This document shows positions 46,920 through 56,100 of a stretch of 64,000 nt of DNA, piece after piece. Under the pieces are notes generated by a model. The model was not told the origin of the DNA. It saw nothing but the letters and a program-made list of their open reading frames with translations, and did not search any database. The stretch lies in the IMG/VR virus record IMGVR_UViG_3300022699_000278, positions 1 to 64,000 of that record; one strand, 5' to 3'. The position numbers and the translations under genes are program-made. How positions within the stretch are numbered: the stretch's first letter is position 1; each line of letters begins with the position of its first letter. Source of the stretch: a virus.

Positions 46920-49826
46920 CTACCTCTTTTTAATGTTTTCAGTGCTCAGGCCCTTCTTAATAATATCGTCAACACTTATTTGTTTATAGTCCTTGTTTGT
47001 AACATCGTATAGCTGAACAGAGTTCCCGTCGTAGCCCTGTATTACATACGGTAACTCGCTGATGGAAATGAGTTTACCAACACTATCATTGAAGGCATCG
47101 TCAACATTGTCATATTGATTTGCATACGCGATATTTTTTTGCTTTTGTTCAACCTTGGGTCTATCGATTGCCGACTCATAATTTTTATTCGCGCTACTAA
47201 TGTTATTTGTGTCAGTATCTGTTACAAAGTAATTTGTTGCTCTTGCATCACCACCAGATTTGGCCTCAACAAGGCTGTTTACGTCGGCTAACGATATATT
47301 TGGTTTTTCCCCACCAATTGTTATATATCCTTCTGGATAGTTGGTATCCATCCTGTCCCAAAACGATATATCGTGCCGCCCCTCATCCCACTTATCCATA
47401 TCTTCTATCGTGGTTGGCAGCTTGCCTTTTTCATCTTGATACGCCTGTACATCATCAACAGTTCCCTCGTATCCCTTACTTTGTAACAACCCAAATGTGG
47501 TTTCTACCGTTTCTTTTCCGTCTCCAGTTCCAGGGTTTATCACATCTCCGGCATTATTCACCGTTACACTATTTCCGGTAAGAACGTTTTTATAAACGTA
47601 GTTCTCATCAGCCTCAATATTGAATCCTGCTTCTTTCCCCCCCATCTCTGAATACTTTTTACCAGCATCAACCATATTATCAAAAGAGGCGATAAAATTA
47701 CCATACTGGTCAACAACGTTATAAACAGGTGTTATATCAAACTCAAGCTCTCCGGTGAGCCCTGCTGTTAAGGTATCTTTAATAAGTTGTGCAGAGTCCG
47801 GGTCAGTTTCAAGCAGTCCCTTATAAAAGTCAGACTCACTAATTGCATTCCATTCTTCGTCGAGGGCGTTAACCTGCAGCCCTTCAAACATGCTCTTGGC
47901 ATTGCCAATGGATGTCTTAAGATCAAGATATTCTTGTTTAGTCAAGTCTATTCCAAGTGTCTTATTCAGCTCGTCCACATTGGTTATGTCTTCCCTGGCT
48001 ATATTCTTCATTATCCGCGCAAGAGTATTGTCTCCATAGCGATCAAGCAGCTCCTGGTTTTTCAACATGCCAAGATCGGTTATCATGTTAAGTCCAGCCA
48101 CAGACCTTGCCGCCTCTTCCCACGAAGAGTATGTCTGTGCCAGCGTATTAATATCTGCCATGCTTGCAGCGAATCTATCGGCACCTATATCTGTTATCAT
48201 CTGGCCAAAATCAAAGGATACACTCGGAAAAAGGTCATTGAGAACACCCTGCGCCTGTGTAATATTGTTTGCATCGCCGGTTTCAATCAGCATGCTTGCA
48301 GCAGACATTTGCTTATCAAATTCATACTTTCCGGTTTCAGTTGTAGCCTTCATGGCAACAAACTCATCTGGTGTTAACGTGCCTGCCATCTCCGGATACC
48401 GTTCAAGTAACTGGTCCAGAGACGCACCTGAATTTATCATATCCATAGTGGAATTAAATTTTTCATCACCAAAGGTATTCCTTGCAGACTCCAGAACCAC
48501 TTTGTCGTATGCCGTCTTGGTCAGATATGATTCTGCCATCTTTGCAAACTCAATTCCACTTATGTCTGTTCCCAAAACATCCTTGATCGTGGTATATGTT
48601 GCACCGCTGTTAATAGCATTGATTGTGTCAAACAGCTGGTCGGCATTAACATTGTTCTGTGCAGCAAGATTAGAAATCTCCCCTGCTGTTACCTGCTGCG
48701 TTTCTATTGTCCTGCTGTATTCAAGGTCTTTTTCATACTGTTCAGGAGTTATATCAAGGCCCGCTGCATTCTTCATATAATTAGCATATCCATTATAATC
48801 CTTTGCAGCGAGAAATTGGTTGCCGATATTGATTATATTTTGATCGGTAATACCCTGAAGCGTGGCTTCCCCTATTTCCCGTTCAACATCCATTCCCTGC
48901 ATCTGTCGAACTTTGTATTCTCTGGCTATTGACCAGTCCGATCTTGTTGCATCTGGATACTTTTGCTGCCATGTATCAAAAGAGGTTGTCTGAGCATCAT
49001 CTGCCATTCTGGCAAATTTCTGGTCTCCGTATTTCTGTTTCGCGAAGTCCATATTTTCACGGAATTTTTCTTCTTCAAAATCCAGGGACTGCTCAAACTG
49101 TCGCCCGATCCTCTCTTCAGAAGCAGCTGCGGTAGCCGCACTCGGTAGCTGTATCGCTGCACCATACGCCTGTTCACTCTCCTGTTTCCTCAGATTGCTC
49201 ATAAGCTGGCTTTCCTGTGCGCCTATCTGTCTGCCAAGCCTAGTCTGTTCCGTAGCGGCCTCTCTGCCGGTAATGTCAGCCTGCGCAAGCTCCTGAGACA
49301 ACGCACCCTTTGCACTCGCAGCCTCACCAGCAAACCTTTCACGTTCTCCCTCACGTATGGCCTGGTTCATTGGGCTGTCATAATCGGCATACCTCTCAAG
49401 TCTCTGCAGTCCGCGTGTCTGGTATGGCTTGAATGTATTTTCCGGCATCGTTGTATCGGGAATAGTATCGTCCTGCTTGTCTGGCGTACCAATCTCGTAT
49501 CCCTCAATACCATACATTTTTTCCATGGACGCAAGGTTCTCTTGTCCGCCCATCTGGGACGCGGGGGTAACGGAAAAGTTACCTCCGGACTGAATGTCAA
49601 CCCTTTCGCCCTCATGTACAGTTTTCGGGCCTTTGTTGGTGTTCAGGATGCCGGTTGGCCTCTCTTCCTGCAGTTTGTTGTCATTACCATATCCTGTAAA
49701 AAACGACCTTCCCTGCCCTACACCAATAGCTCCAAGCTGGCTCCATAGAGAATCAATATTTTCCCGCTGACGATCTTCCTCTGTTTTCTGGTTTCGCTCC
49801 AGAAACGGATAATTACTTGCAGACAT
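46920..49826 (-). CDS. Large internal virion protein (968 aa)
   Basis: Start moved to ATG 49826 (AAGGATACAC upstream). Gln/Glu-rich N-terminal helices (ESEQAYGAAIQLPSAATAAA) and repeated helix units of ~35 residues with L....G.DIT..E motifs (LGTDISGIEFAKMAESYL, LGIDLTKQEYLDLKTSI). No lysozyme motif was found. It belongs to the ejection protein cluster. Confidence 0.6.
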   Translation of the reverse strand: MSASNYPFLERNQKTEEDRQRENIDSLWSQLGAIGVGQGRSFFTGYGNDNKLQEERPTGILNTNKGPKTVHEGERVDIQSGGNFSVTPASQMGGQENLASMEKMYGIEGYEIGTPDKQDDTIPDTTMPENTFKPYQTRGLQRLERYADYDSPMNQAIREGERERFAGEAASAKGALSQELAQADITGREAATEQTRLGRQIGAQESQLMSNLRKQESEQAYGAAIQLPSAATAAASEERIGRQFEQSLDFEEEKFRENMDFAKQKYGDQKFARMADDAQTTSFDTWQQKYPDATRSDWSIAREYKVRQMQGMDVEREIGEATLQGITDQNIINIGNQFLAAKDYNGYANYMKNAAGLDITPEQYEKDLEYSRTIETQQVTAGEISNLAAQNNVNADQLFDTINAINSGATYTTIKDVLGTDISGIEFAKMAESYLTKTAYDKVVLESARNTFGDEKFNSTMDMINSGASLDQLLERYPEMAGTLTPDEFVAMKATTETGKYEFDKQMSAASMLIETGDANNITQAQGVLNDLFPSVSFDFGQMITDIGADRFAASMADINTLAQTYSSWEEAARSVAGLNMITDLGMLKNQELLDRYGDNTLARIMKNIAREDITNVDELNKTLGIDLTKQEYLDLKTSIGNAKSMFEGLQVNALDEEWNAISESDFYKGLLETDPDSAQLIKDTLTAGLTGELEFDITPVYNVVDQYGNFIASFDNMVDAGKKYSEMGGKEAGFNIEADENYVYKNVLTGNSVTVNNAGDVINPGTGDGKETVETTFGLLQSKGYEGTVDDVQAYQDEKGKLPTTIEDMDKWDEGRHDISFWDRMDTNYPEGYITIGGEKPNISLADVNSLVEAKSGGDARATNYFVTDTDTNNISSANKNYESAIDRPKVEQKQKNIAYANQYDNVDDAFNDSVGKLISISELPYVIQGYDGNSVQLYDVTNKDYKQISVDDIIKKGLSTENIKKR

Positions 49827-49839
49827 TTGTGTATCCTTT

Positions 49840-50274
49840 TTAATATCCCATAAACCAGAATTTTTCCACTTCTGTACCATCCCTGTATATCCTGCGGTAT
49901 ATTTCTTCGTGAATACGACCACCAAGATATTCTCCTACGGTAATTACCGTAGCGTCTTTTAAAACGCCCTCAATATTATTTCCATTATCAGTATCACCAA
50001 CGCGAATGCATCTGTCATTAAATCGTGCGGCAATAACATGGTCCATTCGCGTTGGAGTGCTTCCATCCAGCCTGGTAAATACATCCGGATCATTTGCAAG
50101 AACCCATGTAAGGTATGCGCTCTGCGGATATTTCGTTGGCTGATTAAGAAACCCATCAGGTTGCAGCTGGTTCCCGGTAGGCTCGTTTCGTATTTCTTCT
50201 ATGTCACAGTATTCCGGTGCAGATGCATCTTGTGTCTTGAGCCATTTATCACTTATCGGATAACACTTATACAT
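49840..50274 (-). CDS. Virion-associated hypothetical protein (144 aa)
   Basis: ATG 50274 follows GGAGGAATT. Polar and aromatic (YCDIEEIRNEPTGNQLQPDG, GGRIHEEIYRRIYRDGTEVE). Lies between lysis genes and ejection proteins. No family recognised. Confidence 0.55.
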   Translation of the reverse strand: MYKCYPISDKWLKTQDASAPEYCDIEEIRNEPTGNQLQPDGFLNQPTKYPQSAYLTWVLANDPDVFTRLDGSTPTRMDHVIAARFNDRCIRVGDTDNGNNIEGVLKDATVITVGEYLGGRIHEEIYRRIYRDGTEVEKFWFMGY

Positions 50275-50305
50275 AATTCCTCCTTTTTTTCAAATATAAC
50301 ATTGG

Positions 50306-51082
50306 CTATATTTTGGCATTATATCTATTTTGTATATAACTTACCTCATTCCACTTTCCGCGATTAACATAATACATCATTAACGCCTCGTATACCGATG
50401 AGTACGCATGGCCGCCTGCAAACCATCCTATTATCGGTATAGTGTTAAGCCATGTTCTGGCAAAAGGCAGGTTCCTTTTTTGGCCTACATGGACAAGCAA
50501 GAAAAAGCCAAGATTATCAACGATATCCCTTTTATTAAATATATTCAAATTATAGAGACCCTTTTCTTTCCATCTCTTCTTTCCTCTGCGTGTATATGCG
50601 GGCGGACCATTAAACGAATAGCATGGTATTCTCACCCCTGTTTTATCATAGAACTTTTCAGCCGCTATTATTCCTCTCGCACATCCCCTTGAATGCGAAA
50701 CAAACTCAACCGGTTTTTTGTTATTAAACAAATACTCCATAAGCGAAAAACATAACTCGTGTCCTGCATCATTAAACCCATCGTGCCGTCCGTCATTAAA
50801 TAATGGCCAAAATCGTATGTTTTCACCCCATGCTTTTAGTCTTCCGCTGGTTCCCAGATTAACAATAATTATGCGACTCGGCAAATCAAGAAGATAAGTG
50901 AAATCGCATGATGTATAAATACGTTTTACTCGTACCATATCGGGATGCCATATACGCAGTGTGTCCTCGATCTTATCACATAATTCAACATCGCCGTCTC
51001 CGGAATCTTCTCGGTGAAACGCTGCAAGAGAAACGTAAGGAAATAATCGGGCTGGCGGGTCAAGCAAATCATATCGAATCAT
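50306..51082 (-). CDS. Alpha/beta hydrolase, lipase-like (258 aa)
   Basis: VEFVSHSRGCARGII (~129-143) is the nucleophile elbow (S.S.G); NIFNKRDIVDNLGF supplies the Asp and AGGHAYSSV the His of a lipase-type triad. ATG 51082 follows GGAGATATT. It sits directly after the amidase gene, so it may be a lysis esterase acting on the outer envelope, or a virion enzyme. Confidence 0.65.
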   Translation of the reverse strand: MIRYDLLDPPARLFPYVSLAAFHREDSGDGDVELCDKIEDTLRIWHPDMVRVKRIYTSCDFTYLLDLPSRIIIVNLGTSGRLKAWGENIRFWPLFNDGRHDGFNDAGHELCFSLMEYLFNNKKPVEFVSHSRGCARGIIAAEKFYDKTGVRIPCYSFNGPPAYTRRGKKRWKEKGLYNLNIFNKRDIVDNLGFFLLVHVGQKRNLPFARTWLNTIPIIGWFAGGHAYSSVYEALMMYYVNRGKWNEVSYIQNRYNAKI

Positions 51083-51538
51083 TTAATATCTCCAACGTTT
51101 ATTTTTTGTAGTACCCATATTGCCGTTATCATCCAGATGTAAAATGTTTTTGTAGTCAAACACAGGACATTCCTTGTCAGGGCCAACTTCACAGTGACCT
51201 CGAAATCTGATGCTGCAATTATACTGTGAATTAATTTCATGACATAAATTATAGAGACTTCTCATCTGTATAACAGGAAACATTTTCAACCCGCCACAGC
51301 AAATTGCAATTGTTCCAGAATTATGTCCATACTGTGCTGCTGGCTTTAGTTCGATATCCCTGCCTGTTTCAATTAGTCCGGACTTCCTGATATAATAATG
51401 ATATCCGATACAGTTATACCCGCGATCTCTGTGCCATTCATCAACAACACGCCTTTTGTCATGTGACTTATAATCAGATGCGCTGCAATGGATAAAAACA
51501 GTATGTACCCTGCGATTTGGCTTTAAAAAAATAATCAT
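51083..51538 (-). CDS. N-acetylmuramoyl-L-alanine amidase, endolysin (151 aa)
   Basis: VFIHCSASD (zinc His at ~17), WHRDRGYNCIGYHYYIRKSG, then AQYGHNSGTIAICCGG and RGHCEVGPDKECPVFDY (zinc His and Cys) are the amidase_2/T7 lysozyme signature. It cleaves the peptide stem from peptidoglycan. Encoded right after two holin-type membrane proteins. Confidence 0.9.
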   Translation of the reverse strand: MIIFLKPNRRVHTVFIHCSASDYKSHDKRRVVDEWHRDRGYNCIGYHYYIRKSGLIETGRDIELKPAAQYGHNSGTIAICCGGLKMFPVIQMRSLYNLCHEINSQYNCSIRFRGHCEVGPDKECPVFDYKNILHLDDNGNMGTTKNKRWRY

Positions 51539-51542
51539 GTTA

Positions 51543-51665
51543 CTATTTCATCAGTTGCTTTATTATTTCAATGGTTATTTTCCCATAAAACACAATTAGG
51601 GCGCTTCCATAACAGCAATAAACCACCATGCGCCAGCTAAACCTATCGATGTATTTAATTAACAT
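51543..51665 (-). CDS. Small membrane protein of the lysis cassette (40 aa)
   Basis: ATG 51665 follows AAGGATAAG. The peptide is one helix (WRMVVYCCYGSALIVFYGKI) with a short basic N-terminus and tail. Its stop lies just before the amidase start. Candidate holin or holin helper. Confidence 0.55.
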   Translation of the reverse strand: MLIKYIDRFSWRMVVYCCYGSALIVFYGKITIEIIKQLMK

Positions 51666-51669
51666 ACAC

Positions 51670-51903
51670 TTATCCTTTTAATAACATATAAAGAAGGTTC
51701 ATTGCAAGCCCAGCCAGAGTTATTATAAGTAAACTCATGCTTGCCCGCTGGTTTTTCTTTATTTCATCAATACCTTTTCCCCAAACCTCTTTCACCGCAT
51801 CCCTTCTATCTGCCTCCTCTTTGTCAACTTTTTTTTCAATCCGATTGAATTCTTCCTTTATCCCTTCACGGTATTCTCTGCATCTGCTTTCATATTCAAT
51901 CAT
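51670..51903 (-). CDS. XhlA-like holin (77 aa)
   Basis: N-terminal 50 residues are a charged coiled coil (REGIKEEFNRIEKKVDKEEA), followed by RASMSLLIITLAGLAMNLLY, one C-terminal membrane helix. This is the haemolysin XhlA layout, a partner of endolysins. Adjacent to the 40-aa membrane protein and the amidase. Confidence 0.65.
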   Translation of the reverse strand: MIEYESRCREYREGIKEEFNRIEKKVDKEEADRRDAVKEVWGKGIDEIKKNQRASMSLLIITLAGLAMNLLYMLLKG

Positions 51904-51944
51904 TTTTGATCTCTATTCCTTGCCAGGGAACTATCCCGATCTGA

Positions 51945-52115
51945 TTATCTGGGATATACCCAGGCGTTCAATTTATCTATTTGGCGTTGCAGCTCTTTCT
52001 GTCTGGCTGAAGTCTGTTTCGCCCATTCAATAAGCTGTATCCATGACTTCGGATCATCCGGACTAAGTATATCAAGCTGTATGTCCTGTATCTGCAGCTC
52101 ACCCTTCTGGTTCAT
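51945..52115 (-). CDS. Small coiled-coil protein (56 aa)
   Basis: ATG 52115 with GGAG 10 nt upstream; overlaps the previous gene by 17 nt. LQIQDIQLDILSPDDPKSWI, then a helix with AKQTSARQKELQRQIDKLN. Likely virion or lysis accessory; no family recognised. Confidence 0.5.
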   Translation of the reverse strand: MNQKGELQIQDIQLDILSPDDPKSWIQLIEWAKQTSARQKELQRQIDKLNAWVYPR

Positions 52116-52365
52116 TCTGCTTTTTCTCCCCGCTATTCGTGGAAGATGCTTTCATCTGAAGTTTCGCCAGTTCATTTTCAATGCTTCGTATCATGGCTTG
52201 CAATTTACTCAATTGGAAAACCGCTTTTCCATATTGCGCATATAACTGTTGGATATATAACTGTTCATGGGTTGCATGCTTCTGCCTATCCACACCTTGG
52301 GTGTTTTCATTTAATTCAACAGGTATTTTTTTACTTCGCTGTTCAGATGGTTTCTTTGCAGTCAT
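52099..52365 (-). CDS. Coiled-coil hypothetical protein (88 aa)
   Basis: A helical heptad stretch spans ~30-75 (EQLYIQQLYAQYGKAVFQLS). Polar Lys/Glu ends. Lies at the boundary between tail and lysis genes. No family recognised. Confidence 0.5.
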   Translation of the reverse strand: MTAKKPSEQRSKKIPVELNENTQGVDRQKHATHEQLYIQQLYAQYGKAVFQLSKLQAMIRSIENELAKLQMKASSTNSGEKKQNEPEG

Positions 52366-52376
52366 CGTTCACTCCT

Positions 52377-52640
52377 TTAGTTGGAAATGTCTATGTTTAC
52401 AACCGAAAGATATGCTTCTTTCAGCTTGTTTACTATAACCGTATGCATGCTGGTTAAGCTAATCAGCTTGTCATGTATTTCTTTTGGCGTCCACGGTGTT
52501 TCTTTCCCCTGACCAACGTAAACCGGTGTTGTGCTAAAATTAACCACTGCATTTTCTCCAGTTGCCTTCATCATAATTCTGAAATCAGCAGCATGATAAT
52601 AACCCGTAATACGATCCTGAGCGCCTATGCCAATACGCAC
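52377..52640 (-). CDS. Hypothetical structural-region protein (87 aa)
   Basis: FRIMMKATGENAVVNFSTTP, VYVGQGKETPW and a terminal helix. The GTG start at 52640 has no good Shine-Dalgarno site, so the exact start is unsure. No family recognised. Confidence 0.45.
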   Translation of the reverse strand: MRIGIGAQDRITGYYHAADFRIMMKATGENAVVNFSTTPVYVGQGKETPWTPKEIHDKLISLTSMHTVIVNKLKEAYLSVVNIDISN

Positions 52641-52711
52641 ACTTGGTAAATTAACATTTGATATTGTTTAATCTTTTGCCAATTTAAACCCCTGTCATGA
52701 AAACGTTTTTT

Positions 52712-53176
52712 TTACCGTTTTTGTTTCAGCCCACTCCATCTGGCATGATAATAATTCCCTTTGATTTGCTTTATTTTGTCTTCATGGGAAAGCAGCATTT
52801 TACGTATCCATCCATACATCTGGTCAGATATTCCCCTACGATCTCGTTCTTTGATCAACTCCTGCCAAAATACCGCTTCAGGAGAATATATAATCGAATA
52901 ATCTGGTGTGCCTTTTAAGAAATTAGTCATAACCATTGTTTTATCGAGAAACAAACGGCCACTAAGAAACACATCCCAGTCAATATACAGAATATTATCA
53001 TACTTACACAGTATATCGGCACGAAAGTTGTCACTATCAATAACGGCATTGTCATTCTTTGGATATCTATATACTTTTGTTTGAGGATAATAATACTTTA
53101 CACTATTTACACATGGCACAAGTTCTTCCGGTATGTGTCCGTAAACAACCATGAATACTTTCATTTGATCTACCAT
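52712..53176 (-). CDS. GT-A-like glycosyltransferase in the tail module (154 aa)
   Basis: ATG 53176 behind GAAGGTG. ILYIDWDVFLSGRLFLDK holds the D.D metal site; the N-terminal VYGHIPEELVPCVNSVKYYY fits the first GT-A helix. The protein is short and ends with a Trp/Lys-rich tail (YYHARWSGLKQKR). It lies directly downstream of the tail fibre gene, unlike the other glycosyltransferases, so it may act on the virion. Confidence 0.6.
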   Translation of the reverse strand: MVDQMKVFMVVYGHIPEELVPCVNSVKYYYPQTKVYRYPKNDNAVIDSDNFRADILCKYDNILYIDWDVFLSGRLFLDKTMVMTNFLKGTPDYSIIYSPEAVFWQELIKERDRRGISDQMYGWIRKMLLSHEDKIKQIKGNYYHARWSGLKQKR

Positions 53177-53192
53177 GATATCACCTTCTATC

Positions 53193-56100
53193 CTATTGTC
53201 CTAGCATTACTACTCCGTCGGGTAATGTTGCGTGTCCGGATGTCACCCAGAACTCACTTTCACTTGCACCAGCATTTGCTTGTGTTGTCCCTTCTTTAAG
53301 ATTATACCCATATAGCCCCCCGTCTGATGCAATCGAAAAGGCATTGCTTCCCGTTGTGGTAGTGTTGGTGGCACCAACATAAAAATTATGTCTGGTAACG
53401 GTGTTTTTACTAAATAGTCCACCTCCATAGTTGGCTGTATTGGAAGTATCGGTGCTGTTCAGCACAAGTACGGAAATATCTTCTTCGTCAGTGTCGTAAT
53501 GAGGGAAGTCTATTTTCGCTGCTTTAATAGTATTATCGGTCCTGGTGTCGCCACCATTGTCTGCCCCAAGGATAATTGCATCACTATTTAGTATATCAAG
53601 ATAATTACATTTTATTGTATCGTCAAACGTACCGCTTCCTGCAACGTGTAGCTTTGTATCAGGACTATCAGTCCCGATACCTACATCTCCTCCATCGTTA
53701 TACAACGGACTGTCATCCCACGAAGTTGCTCCGTCAGCATACGGTATATACCCTGTTGTAACACCATGAGCAGCAGACGCACCACCTATGTCACTCAGCA
53801 CCTCTGCTCCTGTACGGAAATCCACGTTATCCGATGCATCGAGCACCAGAAACTTATCCGTATCGGTTCCTGCGTTAGCACAGGTAGTTATATTAAGCGT
53901 ACCGTCTGATGCTATCTCTAACTTGGCCGTACCGTTTGTGCGAAATTGCATGGCATTATCTGAGTGATCGTATCGTATATACCCGACATCCGCTGACTCT
54001 GGATCACCGAAGAATATATATTGACGTTGGGTATTCGGTGTTAAGAACTGTAGTCCCGTATGAGTGTTATCCTCAATAACCGATAATGCATCACTATGCG
54101 ATGTAGCTCCACTGTTACCAGCATAAACGTGTAGCTTTGTATCAGGACTATCAGTCCCGATACCTACATTGCCATCTTGACCTATTCTAAGTCTTTCGAC
54201 TAAGCTCTCTTCATTTTCATCATACGTTTTAAATGCCAGAACCCCAAGTGGAGGGTCTCCTGTACCTTCTGGATAAAAGACTAACGATTCAATCGTTGAA
54301 AGTACATATATGTTTCCATATTTAGCCTGTTGCTCAAATTCTATTCCAACACCTGACTCTGATCCTGCCTCTTCTGTCGTCTCATGTGTTATCCTAAGTG
54401 GATATGTTACATCGTTTACGACATTGTCCTCTACGCTTACATGTAATTTATTATCCGGACTAGCTGTCCCGATACCTACATCTCCTCCATCGTTATACAG
54501 CGGACTGTCATCCCACGAAGTTGCTCCGTCAGCATACGGTATATACCCTGTTGTAACGCCGTGAGCAGCAGACGCACCACCAATGTCACTCAGTACCTCT
54601 GCCCCTGTACGGAAATCCACGTTATCCGATGCATCAAGTACCAGAAACTTATCCGTATCGGTTCCGGCGTTAGCACAGGTGGCAATATTAAGCGTACCGT
54701 CTGATGCTATCTCTAGCTTGGCCGTACCGTTTGTGCGAAATTGCATGGCATTATCTGAGTGATCATATCGTATATACCCGATTTCCGCCGACTCTGGATC
54801 ACCGAAGAATATATATTGACGGTTGGTATTCGGTGTTAAAAACTGTAGTCCCGTATGAGTGTTATTTTCGATAGTTACTAATGCGTCGCTATGTGATGCT
54901 GCCCCACTGTTAGCTTCGTAAATATGCAATAGATCGTCAGGACTAGCTGTCCCGATGCCAACATTGCCAGAGCTATCTATACGCATTGCTTCAACACCAT
55001 CATCTGAATGTATTACAAATTCTCCGCCTGAAATCGATGTTCCTAAAACAAATTCTAAATCAGTATAATCCCATCTTAAAAAAGATGCATAAGCATCTGA
55101 AGGTGTTCCAAAAACAAATCTTCCTTCGGATGCATCGGGACATATTATACTCATACCTGTATTGGCACCATTTTCAATTATCAATTCGTCAGCATTGCCA
55201 TTAGCAACAACCGCACCTGCAGAACCATTATAAACATGTAATTTACCGTCAGGACTATCTGTCCCTATGCCAACATCTCCTCCATCGTTATACAACGGAC
55301 TGTCATCCCACGAAGTTGCTCCATCTGCATACGGTATATACCCTGTTGTAACACCATGAGCAGCAGACGCACCACCTATGTCACTCAGCACCTCTGCCCC
55401 TGTACGGTGATCCACGTTATCCGATGCATCTAGCACCAGAAACTTATCCGTATCGGTTCCGGCGTTAGCACAGGTGGCAATATTAAGGTTGCCACCTGTA
55501 AAACAATGATTACCAGCGCCTACCTCCTGAGAATTATATATAAGGTCAGAACCATCGGCATATATTTTCGCCATCTGATCGTCACCGAAAACCACACCAT
55601 AAGAATCGGTATCAAAATACAGGTCGTGTATTAATAATGAAGGGGCGGCATGTTCCGAATAAATACACCAGTCACTTGTAACACTTCCGCCGGTAGAAAT
55701 ATCTTCGATCTTCAAGTCAGCATACCAGTCTTCTGTTGCTGCCTGTCTGTAATGTCGGATAGTAATACCGGTTAACTCGTTCCATGTCCCGGCTTCGTCT
55801 AAATCTCCTGTGTAAGCACAGATTCCCATTCCGTTAGAAACCGTCCCGACATCATCAAGAAGCGCCGCTCCGTTAATACCTTGACATGTGCCGGTATTGG
55901 TAACCCCGGCATCAGGCTTTGCTCGTGCATACCCGTAAAACCCGATACAAGAATGGTCTCCGTTGACAGAAGATGAACTAATAGGCAACCCATATAAACC
56001 GTAATTTTGCTCATTTGTCGTTGAATTATATACACTTAATTTTCCGGGAGAGGTAGGCGTATATGGTCCTATGCCAACATTGTTGTCAGAATCAATAATT

